Source: Bacteroides sp.
GTDB taxonomy: Bacteria; Bacteroidota; Bacteroidia; Bacteroidales; Bacteroidaceae
Direction: 5' to 3'
Length of the DNA: 64,000 nt
NCBI GenBank assembly: GCA_021201335.1
Contig: JAJQFD010000037.1
Coordinates: forward strand, 62,001 to 126,000
The position numbers and the translations under genes are program-made. The stretch's first letter is position 1. Every line of letters begins with the position of its first letter. The notes beneath the pieces are model-generated. The model was not told the origin of the DNA, ran no database searches, and saw only the letters and a list, made by a program, of their open reading frames with translations. Positions 1 through 9,651 of the stretch are shown piece after piece.

Positions 1-72
1 GATAGAAGTAAGCTTGATAAGTTCGGAAAAGTCATTGCTATCAGTATGTAAAGTTATCATCGGATATTCCAT
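1..72 (-). CDS. AbiEii-type nucleotidyltransferase toxin, N-terminal 24 codons (cut by left edge)
   Basis: An ATG at position 72 opens a frame that stays open to the left edge, with LHTD and FSELI in its first 20 residues. It overlaps the 3' end of the DUF6088 antitoxin-like gene (stop at 57-59), the usual translational coupling of such pairs. Known of the family: AbiEii/AbiGii proteins are nucleotidyltransferase toxins encoded just downstream of AbiEi or DUF6088 antitoxins, and many begin with a short LHxD segment. Inference: this is the start of the toxin. Only 24 codons are visible, with no catalytic residues, so the call rests mainly on position and overlap. Confidence 0.45.
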   Translation of the reverse strand, partial: MEYPMITLHTDSNDFSELIKLTSI

Positions 73-776
73 TTTTTTTGAGTTGGTAATACTTGAAAAG
101 ATATATTCAGCTTATATATTGTTATTGGATTCAGCCTTTTGGACAACATTGTTGTATTCTCTTCTGAATTAATGGTTTCAAGTATTGCTCCTAATAATGC
201 GATAGTTGCCGGATTGTATTTTAAGGACAATCGTTTGATTACAGTGATTTGCTCAGGCAATAACTGGCGGAATAGAATCAACAGTCGACGGCAAGCCATA
301 TCTGGCATTGTATCAGGTATTTCTTTGAAAAAACGCAGACAGTCAAGAAGCCTAAGCAATGGAATATTCTCTTTAGTGATTACATTTTCTTGTTTTACGA
401 ATCGCATCTGATAGATATTACGAGTAATAGCTTTTTTCTCTCTTCGTGTACCTATTTGTAATGTTGCCGGAATTTATGTTGTTAAACCTAAGTCGTTGAA
501 AGCAGTATATCCTGTGAGATAGCCTATTATTTTACCATTCTTCTCAAGTAAATCTTTAACAATCTGATAAGTATCAGGTGGGAGTTCTCCAAATTTACCT
601 ATCTGAGGTTTATAAAAACGTCCTTTTGAAAGTTTACGCAAACTGCCTTCTGAAACAAGAGCATTAAGAATTTTATTCACTTGCTTAGGATTTTCTACTG
701 CAGTAGGAAAATCTATTGTAGTGAATACAAAACCTAAGGGAAATTTAGCTATCGTATTTTTAATTTTATTTACCAT
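57..776 (-). pseudogene. DUF6088-family (AbiEi-like) antitoxin with a premature in-frame stop
   Basis: The reading frame 776 to 57 (about 239 codons) is interrupted by a single TAA at 474-476, just after GLTT. The frame continues on the other side without a shift: a basic stretch is followed by VITKENIPLLRLLD and later NPITIYKL, the usual C-terminal half of DUF6088 proteins. The N-terminal half has the winged-helix-like segment of these transcriptional antitoxins. A CAA to TAA change explains the break. The normal role is to repress the operon and antagonise the AbiEii-type toxin whose start overlaps this gene. If the stop is real, only a 100-residue N-terminal part is made, which may keep DNA binding but lose toxin neutralisation. 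The family call is by pattern recognition. Confidence 0.6.
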
Positions 777-790
777 AAATGATTTATTTA

Positions 791-814
791 AGAGTTTTTG
801 CCCGTAAAAACTCT
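791..814 (-). terminator. Hairpin between the defence operon and the TA pair
   Basis: A perfect 9-bp inverted repeat, AGAGTTTTT and AAAAACTCT, encloses a 6-nt loop. On the plus strand it is followed by a T run. On the minus strand, the direction of the adjacent genes, it is followed by an AT-rich stretch without a clear U tract, so its role in ending the upstream operon is uncertain. Confidence 0.4.
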
Positions 815-867
815 TTTTCTTGATTAAAATTTCCTGTGTTGATACGATTTGTGAATACCATCACTTT

Positions 868-1428
868 TTACAACTCTTCTATTTCATCATCTGTATTTTG
901 TGAGGGCTGGACTAAATTCAGAATTAAATCCAAAAAACCTGTATTTTTATAAAAATAATTGGGGTTCTCTTTTAACTTTTCCTCAATAGAATAAAAACCA
1001 TAATTAGTATACTGTTCCATAGTGTTAATGAGAAAATCTACAGCTTTTCGTTCGTTGATTTCTCCTTTTTCAAGAGCAATTAGATCTAACTCATCACTTT
1101 TTGCTACTAGAGCAGTAAAAATATATTCTCTTAATTTAGGATAAGCTTTTCGGAATTTCTTAGAATCCAAATTCCCCCAGTATTGTATGGGTTGACCAAG
1201 ACTTTTAGTGTCTCCAACTAACTCCTTTTTCTTATTTTGATACAACCCAAGAAAAAAAGCATATATGTAAAGCTCGTATCCAGCTCCTAATATCTTTCCT
1301 TTAGTCGACATGGATTCCACGGATCCCCCGCCATATTCTGTATATTGGCGTAATAGTATTTCTTCGAAACGAGTTTCAAACTGAGGATTTCTTCTCGCCC
1401 ATACGTCGTATAATTTTTCCTTTGCCAT
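868..1428 (-). CDS. Unknown 186-aa protein, last gene of the decayed defence operon
   Basis: Not recognised as a named family. The protein is intact, soluble and charged, with an acidic C-terminus and no membrane segment. Visible landmarks are YDVWARRNPQFE at the N-terminus, YELYIYAFFLGLY in the middle, PIQYWGNL, and KLREYIFTALVAKSDE. It lies directly after the SMC/DndD-like ATPase gene with a 2-nt gap, so it was co-translated with it. In dnd operons a small protein, DndE, often follows dndD, but this one is longer than typical DndE and I cannot show homology; the comparison is positional only. It is one of the few undamaged frames of the island. Confidence 0.6.
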   Translation of the reverse strand: MAKEKLYDVWARRNPQFETRFEEILLRQYTEYGGGSVESMSTKGKILGAGYELYIYAFFLGLYQNKKKELVGDTKSLGQPIQYWGNLDSKKFRKAYPKLREYIFTALVAKSDELDLIALEKGEINERKAVDFLINTMEQYTNYGFYSIEEKLKENPNYFYKNTGFLDLILNLVQPSQNTDDEIEEL

Positions 1429-1430
1429 AA

Positions 1431-3566
1431 TTATTCTTTTACTAATGTTATATTGGTTTGAATAGTTGACAAGTCCTGATTATTAAAAGGACGTTGTTTT
1501 TCCATACGATAGACAGTGCAATTTAGAGGGTCTATTTTGTTATTATCTAACGAACCTTTTTCAGTCAAAAAGCTCTTAGTGAAGATAATGCACTGTTTCT
1601 TTATGTCTGAAATCACATTAAAGAAATCGCTTTCTTTTTGTGAGGCAAAAGAACTGGTCGGTGCATCAAAAATAAGTGGATAGTCATTATCTCTTTTTAT
1701 TGTGGTAAGTTCTGAAACTGCAAATAAAACAGCCATATACATGGTTGTTTTCAATGCTTGATTAGGACTGTTATGAGTGTATCGTTTTTATCCTGCAATG
1801 CAATCCTTGCAGATTCATCATGCATTTTTATAATGTGTATTATTCCATAAAATCCGTCAACATTAAGCTTCTCAAGATATTGATTTGCTTTTTCTTCCAG
1901 AAGAGAGAGAAAATCTTGAGTGTTTTGTTCTTTGGCATTCTTAAACGCATTCTTAATTTTATTAAATGCTGAGTGAACTTTGCTATAAGTATTAGCTACA
2001 GAAGTTTTAGCAAGATTATCGTATGCATCTTGAGCTTTCTCAAACTCTCTTTCTATATCTTTTCCTTCTTGTGCAAGAATGACTATTTGTTTTTCAGCTT
2101 GATTTTTATAATTCCACCAATTCTTTATATTTTCATAAGCGTTTTGTAGTTGCTCTTCCGTTAGTCCGTCATTTTGAGCTAATAGTTTTTTCTTATTTTC
2201 TTCCTCTATATCAATACTCTCCTGAAGCTTTCTCACATCTACTTTTCTAGCTTCATTAAAGTCTATAACTTCTTTAATGGTATTAATAAGACTATTTATT
2301 TCATCCTGGTTATATTCTAAGTTATTACTCTTTTGCTCATGTTCTTTTAAGTAGTTATTTGGAAAGAGGGGTTTTTCTTCTTTTCCCTTTGGTTGTTGGC
2401 TTTTAATAAGGTCATTAAGTTTATTAACCATGAAATTATAAGCATCAGTACCCTCTTTTGCTTCACGACCACAAACCTTGCAAAACTCATCTTTGATCAT
2501 TTCTTGCATTGATATTTTGTCGGGAATATTAGGAGATAAAGGAATTATTCCTTCTGCGATTTCATTAGCTAATTCTTGTTTCCCTCTTTTTTTATCTTCT
2601 TCTCGTTCAAGGGTTCTTTTTGTTTTACTGAAATGAGAGACTTTTTGTTGGTACTCTTCGAATATAGAAGGAAAGCCACAGAGTATCCACATTTCATCAA
2701 GTAGCTTTAAGGTATAATCTTCGTTAATGCGTCCTTCTAATTGAGACTTCTTATCCCTTAACGACTTAAGACGAGCATTAATACCTTTAAGTAATTCGCT
2801 AGCTTCCTTACTACTTTCAATCTCTCCTAATTTCGTGGAATAATTGTTTGCATTATCCCTATTACTTTTTAGCCGTTGTTTGACATCGGATAACTTTCTT
2901 CTTAACAAATCCAGTTCGGCACTTAAAATTCCTTCTTGCTGGGTATTCTGCTTATCCGATTTCATCGCTTTCTCATAAGCCTTCCGCGATTGCAATTCAG
3001 CAAATTCTGTAAATCCAAGATTATAATCATCGCCTGTGTAATAAGGATCAAATTGCCTAATATTGGAGAATGTTTCGATGAGGTATTTTAGAGCATCAGG
3101 ATTGTTAAAGATATTGAGATTTTTCTTCTCCTTTAAACAGACAATACTTACGAATAGCCGGATCAAAACAACGGTCTAATAATAGACCGCCTTGTATGGG
3201 AATTCGTTCAGCCCCGTCTTCATATAAGCCTTTGAATTGAAAATTATTTGCACGAACTTCATTGTCTGCATTTCTTTCGAAAGAAAAGGACTTTTCCACC
3301 CTTTTTAAGCCATCATGCTCAAAAGTCATAGAAACTGTCAGAGTATCATTTTCAAATTCAGACAATTCTGAAATTTTCTTTTCAGATATAAGTCGATAGT
3401 CTTTATTTTGAGTAGAAGTATCAAATAGCCATTCTAAAACTTCGAAAAAAGTAGTTTTCCCATCCCCATTATCTCCAATAAATAGAATCAAACCATCATT
3501 AAACTTGATTGTATTTGTTCCATAGTAACTTCTGAAATTTTCTATTGTGATTTCTTTTATAATCAT
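1431..3566 (-). pseudogene. SMC/RecN-like ATPase with zinc hook (DndD-like), broken by two frameshifts
   Basis: Three frames join into one protein of about 710 residues. The N-terminal frame (from ATG 3566) has IENFRSYYG and the Walker A motif IGDNGDGKTTF at residues 30-40. The middle frame is a long coiled coil with a CKVCG zinc-hook-like motif near its centre. The last frame has NSPNQALKTTM (ABC signature position) and the Walker B-like YPLIFDAPTSSF. Frame breaks fall near 3120-3130 and near 1765-1775. This order, two half-ATPase lobes around a hooked coiled coil, is that of SMC/Rad50 proteins and of DndD, which works with the PAPS-reductase-like DndC in DNA phosphorothioation. The start overlaps the preceding gene by 4 nt (ATGA). 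Assignment to DndD rather than another RecF/SMC family rests on the DndC-like gene in the same operon. Confidence 0.7.
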
Positions 3567-3796
3567 AATATATTCTGATTAAGATAGTTAAACACCTCAT
3601 TGTACACTTCTTTTTGAGTGTTTTTATCCGTATTGCCTGCAACTCCTACAATTATTTTTGCGATTGCTGCAACAACGGGATTATCTGCATCTAAAGCATT
3701 CTGGATAGTTGAAAAATCTTCAGGATTATATTCGTAAAACGAACCCAGTCTAGTATCCGAAAGAACTAATTGTAACATCTTATCTTCATTAGTCAT
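3563..3796 (-). CDS. Small 77-aa protein between helicase and SMC-like genes
   Basis: Not recognised. An intact 77-codon frame with an acidic N-terminus (MTNEDKMLQLVLSD), a central AIAKIIVGVAG segment and a C-terminal YNEVFNYL. It overlaps the helicase 3' end by 8 nt and the SMC-like start by 4 nt. This double overlap is strong evidence that it is a real gene translated from the same message. Its size and place suggest an accessory or bridging subunit between the helicase and the ATPase, but nothing in the sequence shows a function. Confidence 0.6.
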   Translation of the reverse strand: MTNEDKMLQLVLSDTRLGSFYEYNPEDFSTIQNALDADNPVVAAIAKIIVGVAGNTDKNTQKEVYNEVFNYLNQNIL

Positions 3797-6045
3797 TGTT
3801 GTACAGATTTAAATTGTAATAATTCATTATATCTAAAAGTACATTAATCGTGTAGGAACTGTTTTCTGAAAGAGATGCAAAATTGTTAACACGCTCTAAT
3901 TCTTTTTTCAGAATACTCCGTTCCATATTATAGCTTTCACTATTGAGATTTATCTCTGGAATAACAACTAAGTCATGAATATAAGCGAACTGTTTGTCGG
4001 GATGTTTTCGAAGAATTCTTCCTCTGCGTTGAACAAATTGCCTTGGGTTACCTGTACTGGCACAAAAGATAGCTAATTCTGCACGAGGAACATCAACACC
4101 TTCATCAAGACATTTCATAGAAGTAAGTACATCTATTTTTCCTTTACTAAATTGTTCGAGTGCCTCATCTCTATCATTTATACCTGATATAAATTTCTTA
4201 GTTGTAATCGTAGTATTCGTATCCTTTACAGCCTTTGTAAATATGTCTATTAAATGAACAGCAACATTATCTGTTTCATCTTCATCAGTCTTAGAGTACC
4301 TGTCAGTTTCAAAATAATCATTCGTGTCATTGCCTTCCGGGACATAGACCAAAGTGTATTTTAAGCTTCTTTTTTTTCTCGTAATACTCTTTAATAATAT
4401 CACTGAATATGGATACTTTGTTGAATGCTTTATAAATAATACGTTTTCTTGCTAATAATAGAGCTGTCAGTATTGGGTCGTTTTTTATGAATTTATCTTT
4501 ATTCGGATCAAAATATTTTGCAATTTTAAGTGAAATATCCACATATTCATTCATTTCCGATTCTGTTAAGGTGACTAAATGTGGATAGTAGTAATAACGA
4601 CATAAAATGCCGTTATCAATAGCATCTTTCATCGAGTACTCATAAGTATACCCATTTGCACTGTTGAAAAAAGCAAATAGTTTTTCATTACCCTCATCAT
4701 CAAATTGTCTTTCAGGTGTTGCCGAGAGACCAATTCTCCGCTTGCAATTTATCTTTGGCAGAAGTTTTAGAATGGTGCCGGAACCCATGTTGTGGCATTA
4801 GTCAGCAATGAGCAATGTTTTAGAGGGTAATTGATTAAGTTCTGCAAAAACATTTGCTCGCCCAAAAGAAGCATAAGTCGAAATGACAATAAAGGATACT
4901 TGTTCTGTAGGGAATAATTGCTCTTTGGTTATTATAGTAGCAAAGTCATTTTTCCAATTATTTTTAGAGCTAACCGTAAGTGTGGAGCTGAAATTGAACT
5001 TTCGGCATTCAGCCTCCCATTGATTTACAAGGGTAATTGTAGGGACAAGTATCAACGCTTTGTAATAACCTGTTTTTTTGTATATTTCAAGCAGACAATT
5101 TAAAGAGGTTATTGTTTTTCCTGTGCCTGTTGCCATTGCAAACAGCCCTTGTTGTTTGTTGTTTTTCCAATTCTCAAAAGCTATTTGTTGATATTCTCTT
5201 GCTCCTTGCGGATAGGGAAATAGTGGCTTTGATTTCTCTGTCTTTAAGGTTTCTATCGTTTGAATTACTTTGTTTTTAGCTTTATCTATTACTTTTTTTA
5301 AAGAAAGACGAATCATTTTATTGCTATTTTCAAATAACCTTTCCTCTTGCTCCAGTAATTCGTCAATTGTCTTATTTCCAAAATTCCTTTCAATACTTAT
5401 AGTTATTTCTGAGGGATCAATATAATTCACAGAGTCATCGTTTCCTGAAAAAGTATTGTCAAAAGTTACAATTGTATTCTGTATTTTAGCCGTATTAATA
5501 TCTCCATCCCAATCGCAGAAAGCATCAATGCTCTCAATATTCTCTAATAAAGCTGTTTGTGTAAAATTGCAGGAACCATTGAAACCAACAAGATTTACGC
5601 CATCTCCAAACACGCCTGATTTGGTGTGTGAAATTCCAATAGAGTTTTTAGGAGATATTATCTTTATCTTTATATGTTTATTTGCTATTAACCACGAAAT
5701 ACATTCGAAGAAATGCCTATCCTTCTCCGATAAGATTTTTTTCAGGGACTCAATATCAGTAAGATCAAATAGTGTTGTTACCTTCTCTTGTGTTCCTACG
5801 ATTATTGCATTTTTATCTCGCTCAGAGAGGATATTGTTGATAATAAGTCGCATCATTCCTCCATTCTAGAGAAAGAGGGCAAAGCCGTCAGCCAATGTTC
5901 GGATAACTGAAGAACTAAAAAAACCAAGCATTAAATCAAATTGAATACTATTACACAAACATTCAGAAAAGAAACCAAGCGGCTCCCATTCCGTTTTTGA
6001 CTTGTACTGCCTGTGTGGTGACCATTGGATGTTATCTCTTAGCAT
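3789..6045 (-). pseudogene. PLD-domain SF2 (DECH-box) helicase, inactivated by two stops and a frameshift
   Basis: A protein of about 750 residues can be rebuilt from ATG 6045. The N-terminus (MLRDNIQWSPHRQYKS) runs into a TAG at 5866-5868, after which the same frame continues. A phospholipase D-like nuclease domain follows (HTK, then GFNGSCNFT), then SF2 helicase motifs: MATGTGKT (motif I), LIAD-stop-CHN (motif II, expected DECH; the Glu codon is TAA at 4798-4800), GLSATPER (motif III) and, in a shifted frame, TGNPRQFVQRRGRILR (motif VI). The frameshift lies in a run of eight A residues near 4370-4379; removing one A restores the frame. Known: helicases carrying PLD nuclease domains occur in restriction and Dnd-associated systems. 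Inference: this was the effector or restriction helicase of the island. Three independent lesions make a functional product very unlikely. Confidence 0.75.
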
Positions 6046-6052
6046 AAAATTA

Positions 6053-6887
6053 TTAGGCGATTTTTAAAATATTATATATAGACAATGATTGCATAATATT
6101 TTGAACTTTCCTTGACAATAGGCATTCTTTATCAATATTTGGGAATAATTTTATGACATCTTTGATTTCAGGATATTTTTTACTTCCCCTGAAAAAGGAA
6201 ATGCTATCAAGCATTAATTTAGGATTCGATTGTAAATAACCAGTCAGTATTTTGTCAACATTTTCGATTAAGTTTTATCTAAATTATTTTTCCGTGAAAA
6301 GGAATCTTTTTTTGTTTGAATCCTACCTACTAACTGTTTTAATGGTATATTATATTCAGACTTTAAATCTTGCAGGCATTTTTTCAAATATTTATCATCG
6401 AAGTCAGATTTCGTCCAATATAAAAACAGCAATAAATCAACGGAGTCACCAATAACACCAATTTGTTGAAAAGAAAAATATGGGGCAAATTGCTCTCTTG
6501 CAGGAAAATCATCTGTATAAAAATAAACTTTAGAATTTTCCTCTCGGCTTATATAAAGAGACAAGGCAGAAGATAGTAATTCTCCATTATGTTTTTTCTT
6601 ATGATTTGTGAATGTGCAAAGTTCATCGAAGATATTTTGTGACATATCTTTTATAATATCTTCATCTTTTCGAGAAAATGATAAAAATAGAGGTATTATT
6701 TGTTCTATATGTTTTATTAGTTCTTAGACAATGAATTTTTCCTAATATTATTATTGACCTCCTCATATACAATATTAGCAATATTCAAATTTAATGATTT
6801 TAATGTTCTGAATAAAAACTCATCTTCTCCATCAATACGAAGAAGGTTTATTATCGTACAAACATCCAATATAACGGGGTGTTTCAT
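6053..6887 (-). pseudogene. PIN-like nuclease, rebuilt across two frameshifts
   Basis: ATG 6887 opens a 56-codon frame starting MKHPVILDVCTIINLLRID, a typical PIN N-terminus with the first acidic residue after a hydrophobic strand. It stops at 6717-6719, but a second frame continues at once with EQIIPLFLSF and later VYFYTDDFPAREQF and IGDSVDLLLFLY, where acidic residues typical of PIN active sites occur (TDD, GDSVD). A third frame, entered near 6250-6260, gives the C-terminus (LDSISFFRG, ending ILKIA, stop 6053-6055). The rebuilt length is about 278 residues. PIN domains are metal-dependent RNases or DNases, often toxins or effectors in defence loci. It sits between the ORC-like ATPase and the PLD helicase. 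Both breaks would have to be repaired for activity. Confidence 0.55.
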
Positions 6888-6893
6888 GGCTTA

Positions 6894-8005
6894 TTAATCT
6901 TTCCAACCCATGATTTCATCTTTAATTGACTCATAATAAGCCTTGTCTATGTTGTTTTTATCATCAAACAATGCAGACTCTAACAGCAAAGAAAAAGCTT
7001 CATTAAATCGACGTAATGATACAGCTCCAAAATCTTTTACTATCTCATCAACAACGTTTTCCTCAAAAGGGAAATAAGAGTCTTCTGGTTCGGCTCTATG
7101 CAGAGGATTGTTTAACAAATCTTTTAGATACATTTCAAATCATCTTTATTGGGCATGCTTAACTCAATTCTGTCTTTAATCCAAGATTTTACAGCTTCAT
7201 GCAAATATTCTCCCAAATCTTCAACATCAATCATTGCAGATTGAGTGAGATTTAAGAAAATGAGTAAGTTATTCGGAGTCTTGTCGATAAGAATTTTAAG
7301 AAAATTATTGACGCCATTAATATTGACACTGTTCATAATAGATATATCCTCAAACTCGTCAAACCAAATAATCACACATGAGTATATAGCTTTTTGATAT
7401 GTAATTAACAAAAAGAATGCTGCTAGGAATTCAGTAATATCATTATCAGAAGAAAATGTTCTTTGGATACCTTCATCTGGAAATTTCTTCAAATCGCTTG
7501 CCGATATTCTATTGTATAAGAATTGTTTTAACAATCTTACTTCTACATCGGAATTGAAGACGGTTTTCAGTACATTTCGAATGTAAAAGTTGTCTGTACT
7601 CATATCAATGACATCAGAAGTATTAACACCCGTTTCATTAAGTTTATTTCTTAAAGCTTCAAAATCTAACTTATCTATGATTTGGTAATAAATATCCCAA
7701 ACAGGTTGTTTACTTTTCGGAAAGTTGATATTTAACGAGAATGGAGGTGTTTGTTTAATCGTATCTGCAATTTCTTGAAGAACACTTTCTTTGTTGAAGT
7801 ATCTCGAAGAATGAGTTTTTCCACTGCCATATTCTCCCCAATTTAGGATAAGGCTAGAATTTGGGATTTGGATTGATCGTCTAATTCTTTTTTCCAGTTT
7901 CTCTTTTACCTCTGGAAAACCTGCCCATATTAACTGCTCTGAATTAATCGCAGGAGTTATGCGAAACGGGTTTGTTTCTAATCTAAATTTATGAAATGTA
8001 CTCAT
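6894..8005 (-). CDS. ORC/AAA-type ATPase, probably one protein split near 7130
   Basis: The main frame (7124-8005, 293 aa) has FRLETNPFRITPA at the start, Walker A GEYGSGKTH at about residues 57-65, Walker B VIIWFDEFED at about 211-220, and a sensor-1-like LIFLNLTQSA at about 248-257. This is the build of ORC/Cdc6-like and STAND-like P-loop ATPases. It stops at 7124 and overlaps a 79-codon frame (6894-7133) that continues the expected helical C-terminus (LHRAEPEDSYFPFEE). Restoring one T in the short T run near 7133-7136 would fuse both frames into a protein of about 370 residues. Alternatively they are two translationally coupled genes. The start overlaps the upstream gene by 4 nt (ATGA). 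It probably supplies regulatory ATPase activity for the island. Confidence 0.65.
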
Positions 8006-9013
8006 ATTGATTTGTTTTTTTGTATATAGCCATCTTTATAGTGTTCTTGATATTTGAATATGTAGTTTGGGATTCGCTTTAATTCAAATGCCCTTTTTAT
8101 CGCTTCGAGATCAATCATTACAGAGTGACTCCAAAACAATATTTGCTTTGTGTAATTTGCAAATAAAGAAAATGTTATTCGATTTGGAGCTAATGTTTTA
8201 AATAATAAAAAGCTATTTTCCAAACATTTCAAAAATTCATCATCAGCTTCTATTGTGTATTTTTGTTTTTGTAAATTGAATGTAAAATCAATCATTTTCA
8301 TGAAATAATTATCAATATAAGCCGTAGGCGAAACTATTCTATGCAATGCGATATCATTCCAGAGAGTGAGATTAAAAAGAAACCTGTTTCCAATTTCTGT
8401 TAATTGGAAACTTAAATCGCTTTTCAAATCAATGAAATTCATATCATATAACCAATTCAATCGAGGCATTATAACATGCTCCATATATACTTCCGGCTTT
8501 TTCCAATCATTTATTCTTCTTTCTATGATTTTCAAAGGAAGCACTTTTTTTGTGTTATCCGTTTGAGCCTCATCTATGAATTGTTTAATTTGCTCTAACA
8601 ATCTTTTTTTAAAATCTTTTTTCAAATCCTTATAAAAAATATTCGGGTTTATAGCGGCCTGTTCCAAAATCGCATATAAAAACCAATAGTCCTCTTTTAA
8701 CAAAAGTTCTAAGAAGAAAGTTATGTCAAACTCAGATAAAAAAAGGGTTAGTATCAGATTTATCGACTTTCTCTTTCAAAATATTATACACTTTTCCTGA
8801 TTTGCTAGCTTCATATGCTCCTGCTGCTTTACGGATTAACCCCAAACTGATAGCAAGCTCAACATATGGATTTGCAGAATTACCTGTTTTCGTGACTTTA
8901 ACATCGCCTTTTTGATTTTTATGTTGTTTCAAAAAATCTTCATAATCATGGCAGTATATTTCGAATTTTTTGTTCATTTTAGAAATAGGAATCTTTGATT
9001 GCACTCGTATCAT
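8002..9013 (-). pseudogene. Unknown ~337-aa island protein with one frameshift
   Basis: Not recognised. ATG 9013 starts MIRVQSKIPISKMNKKFEI and leads to VELAISLGLIRK, a winged-helix-like segment. The frame ends at 8732, but after one added T in the T run near 8745 it continues without gap into the frame 8703-8002 (KEDYWFLYAILEQAAINP, then MEHVIMPRLNWLYD, ending YIQKNKSI). The stop overlaps the ATG of the ORC-like ATPase by 4 nt, so the two were coupled. The product is soluble and all-helical looking. Possible roles are a DNA-binding adaptor or a partner of the ATPase; neither is shown by sequence. The lesion is a single homopolymer indel, so a sequencing error is a real alternative to decay. 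Confidence 0.55.
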
Positions 9014-9014
9014 T

Positions 9015-9645
9015 TTAAGTAATATTTTCAAATATCCTAACCGCCGTATCTTCGTATTTGAATTTAATATTTTTAATTCAAAACTGTCTTTCAGTTCTTT
9101 TTCAGTATCGTAAAAATCAGGAATTGGAGAATCGAATATTTCTTCATCAATATCGTTAAGGATATAATCGAAAAAAACTTTATTAGTCCAAAATTTTCGC
9201 TAATATCTATTTGATAACCATATTCCCAAGCTTCTGGACAGCCATATGACGAACCACAATCATCAAGACTAAATGGCTTTATTGAATAATTACTAATTGA
9301 ATCCGGGAAAATATGTTTTATCTGATTAATGATTTTGTACATTTGGTATGTAAGAGGTTCATAGTTATCCAAATATTCCTTTATTATACCTTCCTCTTTG
9401 TCTTCATATAAAGCATTTGATTTCTGTATGAAAATTCTATTTATTTTCTGTGTTTCAAGAAGAGCAAAATCTACATTCGAAATATTTATGTAACTTTCTT
9501 CAAAAATATTTTCATCTAAATTGAAAAACTCAACAATAATTTGAATATTACCAAAATTAAACCATAATTCTTGTTGTCGAACTCTTAATAAAGAATGTCC
9601 ATTAACAAAGCATTTCGCTTCTAAATATTCAAATATTTCTTTCAT
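9015..9645 (-). pseudogene. Unknown ~200-aa island protein, frameshifted
   Basis: Not recognised. The frame from ATG 9645 (MKEIFEYLEAKCFVNGHSLL) is normal to about residue 155 (ISENFGLIK), then turns into a hydrophobic non-native tail ending at 9091. A neighbouring frame picks up with VFFDYILNDIDEEIF and FYDTEKELKDSFELK, and a third gives YEDTAVRIFENIT and a stop at 9015-9017, directly before the ATG of the next gene. The intact ancestor would have been about 210 residues. It contains a CGSSYGCPEAWEYGYQ stretch of unknown meaning. It starts 6 nt after the end of the PAPS-reductase-like gene, so it belongs to the same operon. Confidence 0.5.
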
Positions 9646-9651
9646 ATTCGA

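Noticed and set aside
868..1428. Calling the 186-aa protein DndE
   Set aside because: Only the place after the DndD-like gene fits. The length and residues do not match what I know of DndE.
9015..9645. Joining the 184-aa frame and the following gene into one large protein
   Set aside because: A continuous frame exists (ELKDSFELKILNSN to IRRLGYLK), but the third frame gives a natural end (VRIFENIT, stop) right before a good ATG at 9013, so two genes are likelier.
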